Origin: Stagnimonas sp965279705
GTDB taxonomy: Bacteria; Pseudomonadota; Gammaproteobacteria; Nevskiales; Nevskiaceae
Direction of reading: 5' to 3'
Length of the DNA: 64,000 bases
Assembly: GCA_965279705.1 (NCBI GenBank)
Contig: OZ257257.1
Location: forward strand, 1,550,001 to 1,614,000
Part shown: positions 48,156 through 57,055 of the stretch, in pieces
How positions within the stretch are numbered: position 1 is the first letter of the stretch
How the letters are laid out: every line of letters begins with the position of its first letter
Made by a program: the position numbers and the translations under genes
Notes under the pieces: generated by a model
Databases searched by the model: none
Seen by the model: the letters and a program-made list of their open reading frames with translations, nothing else
Told to the model about the DNA's origin: nothing

Positions 48156-48905
48156 TCAGCGCCGTGCAGCTGCTAGCAAGCGGCGCTCGCGGCGGATGAC
48201 CAACACGCTGCCGACCACCACCATCAGCGCCAGGCCGAACCAAGTGAGCGCGTAGACCAGATGGCTGTTGTGAAAGCGCACCACGGTCAGGCCACCGATG
48301 GGGCCGCCTTCGATGCTGCCCGTCGAATCCACGAAATAGGGTGCGACATCGCCCGCCGTCAGGCCACGCGCGGCGGCGATGGCCGCGACATCGCGCGAGT
48401 ACCAGCGGTTGTTCTCAGGGTCGTTGTGGCGCAGAAAGCCACCTTCGGGTTCGGTCAGTCGCAGTAGCCCTTCGATGGTGACGGCCCCAGCGACTTGCCC
48501 TCTTGCGCGAGTCGTCGCATCGCGTCGCGTCTGTTCGACGAAGCCGCGATTGACCAGCAGCCACCAGCCATCTGTCGTACGCAGGGGGGTGATCACCCAG
48601 CAGCCCGCGCCGAGTTCGGTCACGGCCTGGGTGCAGGCTTCGAGGTCGTGCCGAAAGATGCCTTCGACACGCACGCGGCGGTAGGCATCGTCGCGGCTGA
48701 TGCGCGCCCATTCAGCCGGGCCGGGTGCTGCGACGGGTGCGGCGGCCAGCAGCCGCTCGGTACGGGCGATGAGGTCGAGCTTCCAGCTCAGGCGATGCAC
48801 CTGCCAGACGCCCAGTGCGACCAGGCCCGCGAAGCTCGTGACTGCTATCAACGCCAGAACGCTGCGGGCAGTGCGACTCAGCGGCCGGGCAGGTTCGGTG
48901 TCCAT
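48156..48905 (-). CDS. SURF1-family oxidase assembly protein
   Basis: A 249-aa membrane protein of SURF1 type: an N-terminal helix (residues ~15-35), a periplasmic domain with GVWQVHRLSWK early, YRRVRVEG near residue 73, VNRGFVEQ near residue 118 and a C-terminal helix (LTWFGLALMVVVGSVLVI). The motifs match the conserved GxWQxxR, and the gene lies right after cyoABCD. SURF1 proteins insert haem into haem-copper oxidases; a paralog serving a quinol oxidase is known from Paracoccus. Confidence 0.88.
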   Translation of the reverse strand: MDTEPARPLSRTARSVLALIAVTSFAGLVALGVWQVHRLSWKLDLIARTERLLAAAPVAAPGPAEWARISRDDAYRRVRVEGIFRHDLEACTQAVTELGAGCWVITPLRTTDGWWLLVNRGFVEQTRRDATTRARGQVAGAVTIEGLLRLTEPEGGFLRHNDPENNRWYSRDVAAIAAARGLTAGDVAPYFVDSTGSIEGGPIGGLTVVRFHNSHLVYALTWFGLALMVVVGSVLVIRRERRLLAAARR

Positions 48906-48915
48906 CGCAAAGGCT

Positions 48916-49329
48916 CTACGGCGCCTGGCGCATCTCGTGGGCGTCCATCGGCATCATGTTCTCGTTCATGTGGTACATCACCCACAGCGAGCCCGACAGC
49001 GTGATGACCACCAGCACGGCGGTAAAGATCAGCGCCAGCATGTTCCAGCCGCCTTCGGAGCGCGTGTTCATGTGCAGAAAATAGATCATGTGCACGAAGA
49101 TCTGCACGAAGGCGAGACCCATCACGATCAGCACTGTCGCCTGCTTGCTGGGCAGCACGCCGCCCATCACCAGCCAGAACGGGATTGCCGTGAGCACGAC
49201 CGAGAGAATGAAGCCGGTCATATAGCCCTTGAAAGTGCCGTGCGGCTCTTGCTCGGTGTGGCCACCGTCGTCGTGGTGGCCGTGAACCTGTGAACTGCTC
49301 GCCTCTATGCCGTTATGCGCAGCGCTCAT
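48916..49329 (-). CDS. cyoD: Cytochrome bo3-type quinol oxidase subunit IV
   Basis: A 137-aa subunit with three transmembrane helices (GYMTGFILSVVLTAIPFWLV, then ATVLIVMGLAFVQIFVHMI, and LALIFTAVLVVITLSGSLW). The N-terminus is His/Gly rich (HGHHDDGGH reading through the first 25 residues), which is somewhat longer than in E. coli CyoD (109 aa). Its start overlaps the cyoC stop (ATGA). It stabilises binding of the copper site in subunit I. Confidence 0.93.
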   Translation of the reverse strand: MSAAHNGIEASSSQVHGHHDDGGHTEQEPHGTFKGYMTGFILSVVLTAIPFWLVMGGVLPSKQATVLIVMGLAFVQIFVHMIYFLHMNTRSEGGWNMLALIFTAVLVVITLSGSLWVMYHMNENMMPMDAHEMRQAP

Positions 49330-49946
49330 CGCAGCACTCCCATCAGGTAGACAAAGGTGAAGACGCCGATCCAGACGACGTCGAGGAAATGCCAGAACAG
49401 GCTCAGGCAGGCGAGTCGCCGCATGTTGGGCACGGTCAAGCCTTTGCGATGCACCTGCGTCATCAGCACCACCAGCCAGACGATGCCGAAGGTGACGTGC
49501 AGGCCGTGGGTGCCAACCAGCGTGAAGAAGGCGGAGAGAAAGGCACTGCGCTGGGGACCCGCACCTTCGAGAATCAGGTGATGAAACTCATACAGTTCTA
49601 GCGAGATGAAGGCGATACCGAAGAGGCCCGTGATGCCCAGCCAGATCAGCGTCGCCGTCTGGCGCTTGCGCGCCATTTCGAGCATCGCGAAGCCGTAGGT
49701 GATGGACGACAGCAGCAACATCGAGGTGTTGACCGCGACCAACGGCAGATCGAACAGATCCTTCGGCCCCGGCCCTGCGGCGTAGCTGCCGCCGAGCACA
49801 CCGTAGGCGGCGAACAGCACCGCGAACAGCAGGCAGTCGCTCATCAGGTACAGCCAGAAGCCGAGCAGTGTCGCGTTCTCGGGGTGATGGTCTTCGCGCA
49901 AATAGAACGAGTTGCGATCAATGCTCGTCATGGCAGTGGTGCTCAT
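49326..49946 (-). CDS. cyoC: Cytochrome bo3-type quinol oxidase subunit III
   Basis: About 206 aa from the ATG at 49946; the open frame extends 150 nt upstream into cyoB. Five hydrophobic helices are seen; NATLLGFWLYLMSDCLLFA opens the conserved core and TLVGTHGLHVTFGIVWLVV is the conserved late segment. Located 2 bp after the cyoB stop and overlapping the cyoD start. A structural subunit of the proton-pumping quinol oxidase. Confidence 0.94.
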   Translation of the reverse strand: MSTTAMTSIDRNSFYLREDHHPENATLLGFWLYLMSDCLLFAVLFAAYGVLGGSYAAGPGPKDLFDLPLVAVNTSMLLLSSITYGFAMLEMARKRQTATLIWLGITGLFGIAFISLELYEFHHLILEGAGPQRSAFLSAFFTLVGTHGLHVTFGIVWLVVLMTQVHRKGLTVPNMRRLACLSLFWHFLDVVWIGVFTFVYLMGVLR

Positions 49947-49948
49947 AG

Positions 49949-51967
49949 TCAGGCCCTCAGTGCCGCGAGCTGTTGGGTGCGGGCGGCTTCGATGGCCGTC
50001 ACCTCGCTGGCGGGCATGTGGTAGTCGCGGTCGTAGTTGAAGGTGTGGCCAATCGCCGTGCCGATCAGCGCCACGAAGCCCAGGCCCGCCAGCCACCAGA
50101 TGTGCCAGATCAGTGCAAAGCCCACCACCGCACTGATGCCCGCCAGAATGATGCCCGCCGACGTATTGCGCGGCATGTGGATGTCGATGAAGCCATCGCG
50201 CGGGCGCTCATAGCCACGGGCCTTCATGTCGTGCCAGCTGTCGAGTTCATGCACGCGCGGCGTGAAGGCAAAGTTGTAGGCAGGCGGCGGTGAGGCGGTG
50301 GACCATTCCAGCGTGCGACCGCCCCAGGGGTCGCCACTGTCGTCGCGCAGTGCCTCGCGGCGCTTGAAGCTGACGTAGAGCTGGATGAGGAAGGCCAGAA
50401 TGCCGAAGCCAATCAGCACCGCACCGAAGGCGGCGACGACAAAGAAAGGTTGCAGACTCATATCCTCGAAGTGCGACATGCGGCGCGTCACGCCCATCAG
50501 GCCCAGCACGTAGAGCGGCATGAAGGCGAACAGGAAGCCGATCTGCCAGAACCAGAACGAGACGCGGCCCCAGAAGTCGTCGAGCTTGAAACCGGCAACC
50601 TTGGGGAACCAGAAGTTGATACCCGCGAACACGCCGAAGATCACGCCGCCGATGATGACGTTATGAAAGTGCGCGATGAGAAACAGCGAGTTGTGCAGCA
50701 CGAAGTCCGCCGGTGGCACGGCGAGCAGCACGCCGGTCATGCCGCCAATGACGAAGGTGAACATGAAGCCCATCGTCCACAGCATGGGCACCTCGAAGCG
50801 GATGCGGCCACGATACATCGTGAACAGCCAGTTGAAAATCTTCGCCCCGGTGGGAATGGAGATGATCATGGTGGTGATGCCGAAGAAGGAGTTCACGCTC
50901 GCACCCGAACCCATCGTGAAGAAGTGATGCAGCCACACGAGGTAGCTGAGGATGGTGATGACCACCGTGGCGTAGACCATGGAGGCGTAGCCGAACAGGC
51001 GCTTGCCGCTGAAGGTGGAAACCACCTCGGAGAACACACCGAACAGCGGCAGGATGAGGATGTAAACCTCCGGGTGGCCCCAGATCCAGATCAGGTTCAC
51101 GTACATCATGGCGTTGCCGCCGAAGTCGTTGGTGAAGAAGTGGGTGTCGGCGTAGCGATCGAGCGAGAGCAGGCCCAGCACGCCAGTGAGCACGGGGAAG
51201 GCGGCGACGATGAGCACGTTGGTGCAGAGCGCGGTCCAGGTGAAGATCGGCATCTTCATTAGCGTCATGCCCGGCGCGCGCATCTTGATGATGGTGGCGA
51301 GCAGATTCACACCCGACAGCAGCGTGCCCACACCTGCGATCTGCAAGGACCAGATGTAGTAATCCACCCCCACCCCAGGGCTATAGGCAATGCTCGATAG
51401 CGGTGGGTAAGCGAGCCAGCCAGTGGCGGAGAACTCACCAACGAAAAGCGAGACCATCACCAGTGCAGCACCGGCTGCGGTCATCCAGAAACTGAAGTTG
51501 TTGAGGAAGGGAAAGGCGACATCGCGCGCGCCGATTTGCAGCGGCACCACGTAGTTCATCAAGCCGGTGACGAAGGGCATGGCAACGAAGAAGATCATGA
51601 TCACGCCGTGGGCGGTGAAGATCTGGTCGTAGTGGTGCGGCGGCAGATAGCCCATCGAATCGCCAAAGGCCATCGCCTGTTGCAGGCGCATCATGATCGC
51701 GTCGGCAAAGCCGCGAATCATCATCACGATGCCGAGCACCATGTACATCACGCCAATCTTTTTATGGTCGATGGTGCAGAACCAATCGCGCCACAGCCAG
51801 CCCCAGGCCTTGGCGCGGGTGATCTGCACGAACACGCTGATGCCGAGCAGTGCGGCGACGGCAAAGGTGGCGAGCAGAATCGGCTCGTGGAAGGGTATTA
51901 CATCCCAGCTCAGGCGGCCGAAAATGGCCTGCGTCAGCTGTGAGCGTTCGGTGGACTCGATGTTCAT
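49949..51967 (-). CDS. cyoB: Cytochrome bo3-type quinol oxidase subunit I
   Basis: A 672-aa haem-copper oxidase with 14-15 membrane segments. Conserved elements: FTAHGVIMIFFVAMP (haem ligand His) near residue 105, WIWGHPEVYILILP near residue 282 with the Cu_B His and cross-linked Tyr, LVWLHHFFTMG near residue 330 with the His pair and AHFHNVIIGG near residue 418 with the other haem ligands. It reduces oxygen using ubiquinol and pumps protons. The size matches E. coli CyoB (663 aa). Confidence 0.96.
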   Translation of the reverse strand: MNIESTERSQLTQAIFGRLSWDVIPFHEPILLATFAVAALLGISVFVQITRAKAWGWLWRDWFCTIDHKKIGVMYMVLGIVMMIRGFADAIMMRLQQAMAFGDSMGYLPPHHYDQIFTAHGVIMIFFVAMPFVTGLMNYVVPLQIGARDVAFPFLNNFSFWMTAAGAALVMVSLFVGEFSATGWLAYPPLSSIAYSPGVGVDYYIWSLQIAGVGTLLSGVNLLATIIKMRAPGMTLMKMPIFTWTALCTNVLIVAAFPVLTGVLGLLSLDRYADTHFFTNDFGGNAMMYVNLIWIWGHPEVYILILPLFGVFSEVVSTFSGKRLFGYASMVYATVVITILSYLVWLHHFFTMGSGASVNSFFGITTMIISIPTGAKIFNWLFTMYRGRIRFEVPMLWTMGFMFTFVIGGMTGVLLAVPPADFVLHNSLFLIAHFHNVIIGGVIFGVFAGINFWFPKVAGFKLDDFWGRVSFWFWQIGFLFAFMPLYVLGLMGVTRRMSHFEDMSLQPFFVVAAFGAVLIGFGILAFLIQLYVSFKRREALRDDSGDPWGGRTLEWSTASPPPAYNFAFTPRVHELDSWHDMKARGYERPRDGFIDIHMPRNTSAGIILAGISAVVGFALIWHIWWLAGLGFVALIGTAIGHTFNYDRDYHMPASEVTAIEAARTQQLAALRA

Positions 51968-51985
51968 GGTGGTCTTGAGTTCGCT

Positions 51986-53059
51986 TTAGGGCAGCGGGCT
52001 GTAGCGCTGCGCGTCGCTGCGCGCGGTTTGCAGCTGGTCCGGGTTGATCTGGCAGATGGCCAGCACGTAGCTGTCTTCATACGGGCCGCGTTGCGGCTGG
52101 CGCGGTTGGTCGTAGCGCAGGCGGGCGACGTTGTAGGCGTTGTTGCCCAGGCCACCCTTCGCATCGATGCGCATCATGTCGCGCATGCACATCTTGGTCG
52201 GCTCTACGCAGAGGTTGAGAATGGCGTCGTAGAGCCCGGCCATCGCCGTGCCGTAGTGGCGCACGGGCTCGCGCTCGCTAGGTTTCTCCAACGCTTGATA
52301 AGCCTCACGCGTCAGTGCCTCTGGCTTGGCGCGCACCTCCGCGACCCAACGGTCGAAGTCTGCACCGTTGAGCGCCGCAAAGTTGAAGCGCATGTGTGAG
52401 AAACCCGCGCCGCTGTAGTTGGCAGAGAAGCCCTCGAAATTGCCCGGCTTGTTGATCACCGCGTGCAGGCGCGTCTCCATGCCCGGCATGGCGTAGATCT
52501 GGCCGGCGAGAGCAGGGATGAAGAAGGAGTTCATCACCGTCGAAGCGGTGATCTGAAACTCGATCGGCACATCCACCGGTGCGGCCAGCTCATTAACGCT
52601 GGCGATGCCGTAGTCGGGGTAGAAGAACAGCCACTTCCAGTCGAGTGCGACCACCTGCACCTTCAGCGGCTTTACGTCAGCGGGCAGGGGGCGCGTGGCA
52701 TCGATGCGGCCGAGCTTGCGATAGGGGTCGAGCGTGTGGGTGGCGATCCAGGTCACCGCGCCGAGGGCGATGACGATGAGCAGGGGCGCAGCCCAGATCA
52801 ACAGTTCCAACTGGGTCGAGTGGTGCCAATCCGGCGCATGCGTCGCCTTGGTATTGCTGGCCCGGTAGCGCCAGGCGAACACGCCGGTCATCACCATCAC
52901 CGGCACTACAATGAGTAACATCAGCACGGTGGAGATCACGATGAGATCGCGCTGCTGCACCGCGATATCGCCGGAGGGTGCCATCACCACTGCATTGCAA
53001 CCGGCCAGAAATGCAGGCAGCAAAAGCATCAGCAGGCAGCGGGTGAGACGGGCAACCAT
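51986..53059 (-). CDS. cyoA: Cytochrome bo3-type quinol oxidase subunit II
   Basis: About 357 aa from the ATG at 53059, which has aaggagg 7 nt upstream; the longer frame to 53140 is rejected. A lipoprotein signal peptide ends in LAGC, followed by two transmembrane helices (IVISTVLMLLIVVPVMVMTG, LLIWAAPLLIVIALGAVTWI) and a cupredoxin-like periplasmic domain without Cu_A ligands, as expected for a quinol oxidase. The C-terminal tail (~40 residues) is longer than in E. coli. First gene of the cyoABCD-surf1-regBA operon. Confidence 0.95.
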   Translation of the reverse strand: MVARLTRCLLMLLLPAFLAGCNAVVMAPSGDIAVQQRDLIVISTVLMLLIVVPVMVMTGVFAWRYRASNTKATHAPDWHHSTQLELLIWAAPLLIVIALGAVTWIATHTLDPYRKLGRIDATRPLPADVKPLKVQVVALDWKWLFFYPDYGIASVNELAAPVDVPIEFQITASTVMNSFFIPALAGQIYAMPGMETRLHAVINKPGNFEGFSANYSGAGFSHMRFNFAALNGADFDRWVAEVRAKPEALTREAYQALEKPSEREPVRHYGTAMAGLYDAILNLCVEPTKMCMRDMMRIDAKGGLGNNAYNVARLRYDQPRQPQRGPYEDSYVLAICQINPDQLQTARSDAQRYSPLP

Positions 53060-53136
53060 GACAAACCTCCTTGGAAGCGATGGGCTTACTCTAGGCGCAC
53101 GCCCTGCCATCCGCGATTGGACGTTTTGTCCTATGT

Positions 53137-53161
53137 CCATCGCCGCGACATCATGCGATGG
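53137..53161. promoter_or_regulatory. Inverted repeat in the cyoA/MFS divergent promoter region
   Basis: A perfect 7-bp inverted repeat ccatcgc / gcgatgg with an 11-bp spacer in the 145-bp gap between cyoA and the divergent transporter gene. It is a candidate operator, possibly for RegA encoded in the same operon. No other evidence. Confidence 0.3.
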
Positions 53162-53204
53162 TCTAGTCCTCTAAAAGGGCAGCCAGCCCAAGCGCGAGAC
53201 CACT

Positions 53205-54530
53205 ATGTCGATTGCCACGCATCAGTCACAAGACCGTCCAGCTCACGACCACCCCAGCGCCCATGTGTCGCCGGGCGAGATCGCCATTGGCGTGATTATC
53301 GGCCGCTTGTCGGAGATGTTCGACTTCTTCGTGTTTGGCATCGCCTGCGTGCTGGTGTTCCCGTCGGTGTTCTTCCCATATGTCGATGCCCAGACTGGCA
53401 CTTTCTATTCCTTTGTGCTGTTCTCGCTGGCTTTCGTCGCACGCCCGTTCGGCTCGCTGCTGTTTCGCATCCTGCATACGCGCTACGGCCGCGGTACGCG
53501 GCTGACGATTGCACTGTTCGCACTTGGCACCGGCACGGCGGGCATCGCCTTCGTCCCAGGCTATGCCACGCTGGGCGCCTATTCGATTGCGATCCTCGCC
53601 TTCATGCGCATCGTGCAGGGCTTGGGCATCGCCGGCAGCTGGGATGGTCTGCCGTCTCTGCTGGCGCTCAACGCCCCGGAGAATCGCCGGGGCTGGTACG
53701 CAATGATCCCGCAGCTCGGTGGGCCGATCGGCTTCCTGATTGCGGCTGGCCTGTTTGCCTTTCTGTATTCGTCACTGTCGCTGGCCGACTTTCTCGACTG
53801 GGGCTGGCGCTATCCCTTCTGCGTCGCCTTTGCGATCAATGTCGTGGCGCTGTTTGCACGGCTCAGGCTGGTTGTAACCCCCGAATTCACCGAGTTGCTG
53901 AAGACGCGCGAGCTGGATCCCTCACCGCTGGGCGAGCTGTTTCGCACCCAGCGCGCCAGCATCGTACTGGGCGCCTTCGCACCGCTGGCCAGCTTCGCGC
54001 TGTTCCATCTGGTGACAGTCTTCCCCTTGTCCTGGGTGACCTTGTTCAGCGATCAATCGGTGGTCGATTGCCTCATCGTGCAAATGTTCGGGGCGGTGCT
54101 CTGCATCGTCAGCATGCTGTTGTCGGGGCAGGTGGCAGATCGCATCGGCCGCCGGGCCACCCTGGCCATCGGCGCAGGGCTGATCGCGCTGTTCAGTCTC
54201 GTCGGCTTGTTGCCGGTATTCCTGCAAGGCACACCGCTGGGTGCGCTGCTGTTCGTGCTCGGAGGTTTCGTGTTGCTGGGCTTTTGCCATGCCCAGGCGG
54301 CAGGTGCGATCAACTCCACTTTTCCAAGCCAATATCGCTATAGCGGTGCAATCGTCACGTCGGATCTGGCCTGGCTGTTCGGTGCCGCTTTCGCGCCCTT
54401 GGTGGCCTTATTCATCGCAGCCAATTTTGGCGTCGGCTATGTGGGGCTTTACCTGCTCTCCGGGTCGGTAGGCACACTGCTTGCGCTGGGTGTGAACCGC
54501 AGTCTTGAGATGCGATCCGAACGCGATTGA
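53205..54530 (+). CDS. MFS transporter, MHS-like
   Basis: A 441-aa membrane protein with about 12 helices. It resembles the metabolite:H+ symporter branch: GEIAIGVIIGRLSEMFDFF near the N-terminus (charged residue in helix 1), RPFGSLLFRILHTRYGR after helix 2-3 and a second half repeat VADRIGRRATL near residue 307. The MHS family takes up organic acids, osmolytes or sugars acids. It is divergent from cyoA. The substrate cannot be told; co-occurrence with cyo operons is known from other Proteobacteria. Confidence 0.85.
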   Translation: MSIATHQSQDRPAHDHPSAHVSPGEIAIGVIIGRLSEMFDFFVFGIACVLVFPSVFFPYVDAQTGTFYSFVLFSLAFVARPFGSLLFRILHTRYGRGTRLTIALFALGTGTAGIAFVPGYATLGAYSIAILAFMRIVQGLGIAGSWDGLPSLLALNAPENRRGWYAMIPQLGGPIGFLIAAGLFAFLYSSLSLADFLDWGWRYPFCVAFAINVVALFARLRLVVTPEFTELLKTRELDPSPLGELFRTQRASIVLGAFAPLASFALFHLVTVFPLSWVTLFSDQSVVDCLIVQMFGAVLCIVSMLLSGQVADRIGRRATLAIGAGLIALFSLVGLLPVFLQGTPLGALLFVLGGFVLLGFCHAQAAGAINSTFPSQYRYSGAIVTSDLAWLFGAAFAPLVALFIAANFGVGYVGLYLLSGSVGTLLALGVNRSLEMRSERD

Positions 54531-54585
54531 AAGCATTGCTTGCACCAGTCATCTCTGCGGATATCCCCGCGAACGTCTTGAAGAT

Positions 54586-54936
54586 TCAGGCAATGGCCCT
54601 GAGAACGTCGGCAACCATGAAAGGCTTTGGAAGGATACCGGCAAATGTGAATTCGCCGAGCTTGGCTTTAGCCAGATCCGGACGACCGGAAATCACCAGC
54701 ACGCGGGACTGTGGATGCAGCGCATGAAATCGTTTGACGACATCGAATCCGTCCGGGCCATGACCGAGATTGAAATCGGTAATCAGCACGTCAAGCTTCT
54801 CGAAACGAGCTGCTGAATCGGCAGCGGTGGCTCCATCGCCCACGGCCAACACATCGTGGCCTTCATCCGTCAGACATTCCTGCAGAAACTCTCTAATGAT
54901 CTGATCGTCTTCTACGAGCAGAATGCGCTTGGCCAT
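54586..54936 (-). CDS. Single-domain response regulator (CheY-like)
   Basis: About 116 aa from the ATG at 54936 with ggag 9 nt upstream. It is a receiver domain alone: acidic pocket LLVEDDQ, phospho-acceptor Asp in VLITDFNLG near residue 49, SGRPDL near residue 78 and the conserved Lys in LPKPF near residue 98. No output domain and no kinase nearby. Similar single-domain receivers accompany hybrid kinases in stress pathways. Confidence 0.88.
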   Translation of the reverse strand: MAKRILLVEDDQIIREFLQECLTDEGHDVLAVGDGATAADSAARFEKLDVLITDFNLGHGPDGFDVVKRFHALHPQSRVLVISGRPDLAKAKLGEFTFAGILPKPFMVADVLRAIA

Positions 54937-55332
54937 CTTCAAGTTCTCCATTGCTGGCGAGGACTAAATGAGTCCACCGCGTGGCGTGCAGTAGACGTCA
55001 GGCTGCTGAGCCGCCACTGAAAACATGCTGCTGCCTCACCAGATCTGCCACGACCGTAGCTTTGCCTTCATGCATGTCCATCACTTTGTATTGCGCAGGC
55101 CTCGGACACCACGTCTGGAGATACGAGCAAGACGCGGCCTGCCGCAGTCGTCACCGGCGAACAGCGCAATGCGTTTGCAAGGTCACCAGCGAGTCGATAG
55201 TCTCCGCCCACGTGACGCTCTGGTGTTTCAGGTCACATTGTTTTTACATGCGGCTTGTAGGCGTTTTTAAGCTTTAAGCTATTGATTATTCGCTGTAATT
55301 TAATAAGGTCGGCCGTCAGGCCTTGCTCCCCC
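54937..55332. other. Intergenic region with no confident gene
   Basis: 396 bp between the receiver gene and scpA. A minus-strand ORF of 27 codons (54998-55081; MDMHEGKATVVADLVRQQ at its start) ends 62 bp before the receiver start and has protein-like composition, so it may be a tiny gene or a relic. The right part (55220-55310) is AT-rich (ttgtttttacatg, ttaagctattgattattcgc) and probably contains the scpA promoter. Confidence 0.4.
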
Positions 55333-56202
55333 GTGAGCGAACCCGAACTCTTCCCTGAAGCCGATGCACCCGCCGAGGCCCAAGCGCAACCTCACGGCCC
55401 CGTGCTGGCGCGCGTCAACGGCCACGCGCTCGACAAGTTGCCGGAAGATCTCTACATCCCGCCGGATGCGCTTTCGGTCATCCTCGAAGCCTTCGAGGGT
55501 CCGCTGGATTTGCTGCTGTATCTCATCCGCCGCCAGAACCTCGACATTCTCGATATTCCGGTGCACACCATCACCAAGCAGTACGTGCTCTACATCGAGC
55601 TGATGACCGAGCTGCGGCTGGAACTCGCGGCCGAATATCTGGTGATGGCCGCACTGCTGGCCGAGATCAAGAGCCGCATCCTGCTGCCCAAGCCGGTGCG
55701 CGAAGACGCCACTGTTGAAGACCCTCGCATGGAGCTGGTGCGCCGCCTGCAGGAATACGAGCGCTTCAAGAACGTCGCCGAGCAGATCGACCGGCTGCCG
55801 CGCATGGGCCGCGATCTGCACACTGCATCGGCCAAGCCGGAGGTCATCAAGACCGAGCTGCCGCTGCCCGCGCCGAATCTGCGTGAATTGCTGATGGCCT
55901 TCCGCGACGTGATGCAGCGTGCCCAGCTGTTCACCAAACATCAGATCGCGCGTGAGCCCTTGAGCGTGCGCGAGCGCATGAGCCATGTGCTGCAGCAGGT
56001 GCAAAGCGGGCCGAAGGACTTCTACGAGTTGGTGGATTTGAGCGAGGGCAAGGGCGGTGTCGTGGTGGTGCTGCTCGCCATCCTCGAACTCACCAAGCTC
56101 GCAATGATTGATCTGGTGCAGGAGGGACCCTTCGAGGCCATTCTGCTCGACAAGGCCAAGCCGCGTGAAGCGACTGGCGACGGAGAACTGAGCTATGACT
56201 GA
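55333..56202 (+). CDS. scpA: Segregation and condensation protein A
   Basis: About 289 aa from the GTG at 55333; an ATG 51 nt upstream is also in frame. The kleisin N-terminus FEGPLDLLLYLIRRQNLDI is typical, followed by VHTITKQYVLYIELM, and the C-terminal winged domain (VVVLLAILELTKLAMIDLVQ) is intact. It bridges SMC heads with ScpB for chromosome condensation. Its end overlaps the scpB start by 8 nt. The N-terminus (~45 residues, Pro/Ala/Glu-rich) is longer than in Bacillus. Confidence 0.93.
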   Translation: MSEPELFPEADAPAEAQAQPHGPVLARVNGHALDKLPEDLYIPPDALSVILEAFEGPLDLLLYLIRRQNLDILDIPVHTITKQYVLYIELMTELRLELAAEYLVMAALLAEIKSRILLPKPVREDATVEDPRMELVRRLQEYERFKNVAEQIDRLPRMGRDLHTASAKPEVIKTELPLPAPNLRELLMAFRDVMQRAQLFTKHQIAREPLSVRERMSHVLQQVQSGPKDFYELVDLSEGKGGVVVVLLAILELTKLAMIDLVQEGPFEAILLDKAKPREATGDGELSYD

Positions 56203-56908
56203 CCCCAAGGACACGCTACCGGTGGAAGCCGTCGTCGAGGCCAAGGACGACACCCAGACCGATGCCGAGCTGCCGCACCCGGCACCCGCAACGCTCGATT
56301 ACGAGCACGTCTCGCGGGTGGTCGAAGCGCTGCTGCTGGCTGCGGATCAGCCAGTCGCCATCGAGCAGTTGGTGAAGCTGGTCGCGGTCGATTACCCGGT
56401 TGCCAAGCGCGACCTGCGCCTGGCGCTCGAACAGCTCGATCAGCGCCTGCGCAACAGCGCCGCCGAGCTGGTGGAAGTGGCCAGCGGCTGGCGCATCCAG
56501 GTGCGGGCGGCCTATGCGGATATCGTCGCCCGCCTCTGGGCAGAGAAGCCGCCCAAGCTGACGCGCGCCCTGCTCGAAACGCTGGCGCTCATCTGTTATC
56601 GACAGCCCATCACCCGTGGCGAGATCGAAGACGTGCGCGGTGTGCAGGTGAGCAGCAACATCTTGAAGACCCTGCTCGAACGTGGCTGGATTCGCGAGGT
56701 GGGCGTGAAGGAAGTGATTGGCCGCCCGGCCTTGTTCGGCACCACGCACCAATTGCTCGACGATTTGAACCTCAAGAGCCTCGACCAGCTGCCCGAGCTG
56801 CCGGCGATCAAGGACATGGAGCAGCTCGAAGCTGCCCTGACCCGCCTTACCGAAACCACTTTGTCTGAAGAAGTAGCAACACCACCAGGCGACGAAACGA
56901 TTCACTAG
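56195..56908 (+). CDS. scpB: Segregation and condensation protein B
   Basis: A 237-aa two-winged-helix protein: VVEALLLAADQPVAIEQL near residue 35, and the second domain with LSRALLETLALICYRQPITR-like sequence (LTRALLETLALICYRQPI) near residue 120, then VSSNILKTLLERGWI and GRPALFGTTHQLLDDLN. Partner of ScpA. The acidic tail (~25 residues) is unstructured. The gene overlaps scpA and precedes a repeat pair and rluB. Confidence 0.93.
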   Translation: MTDPKDTLPVEAVVEAKDDTQTDAELPHPAPATLDYEHVSRVVEALLLAADQPVAIEQLVKLVAVDYPVAKRDLRLALEQLDQRLRNSAAELVEVASGWRIQVRAAYADIVARLWAEKPPKLTRALLETLALICYRQPITRGEIEDVRGVQVSSNILKTLLERGWIREVGVKEVIGRPALFGTTHQLLDDLNLKSLDQLPELPAIKDMEQLEAALTRLTETTLSEEVATPPGDETIH

Positions 56909-56914
56909 TTACAT

Positions 56915-57006
56915 CCCTCTCTCCCGCTGGCGGGAGAGAGGCTAGGAGAGAGGGCGGGTCGCTCAAACCCCCTCTCCCCAACCCTCTCCCGCAAGCGGGA
57001 GAGGGA
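56915..57006. repeat. REP-like palindromic repeat pair (second locus)
   Basis: A palindrome ccctctctcccgc-tggc-gggagagag, a link with gagagggcgggt, then a second palindrome ccctctcccgc-aa-gcgggaga ending about 57006. Same architecture as 40176-40277, here between scpB and rluB. Confidence 0.75.
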
Positions 57007-57055
57007 GTTCAAGCCGCATACTTCACATCACCTACACGCCGGGAGGCGTCAAACC

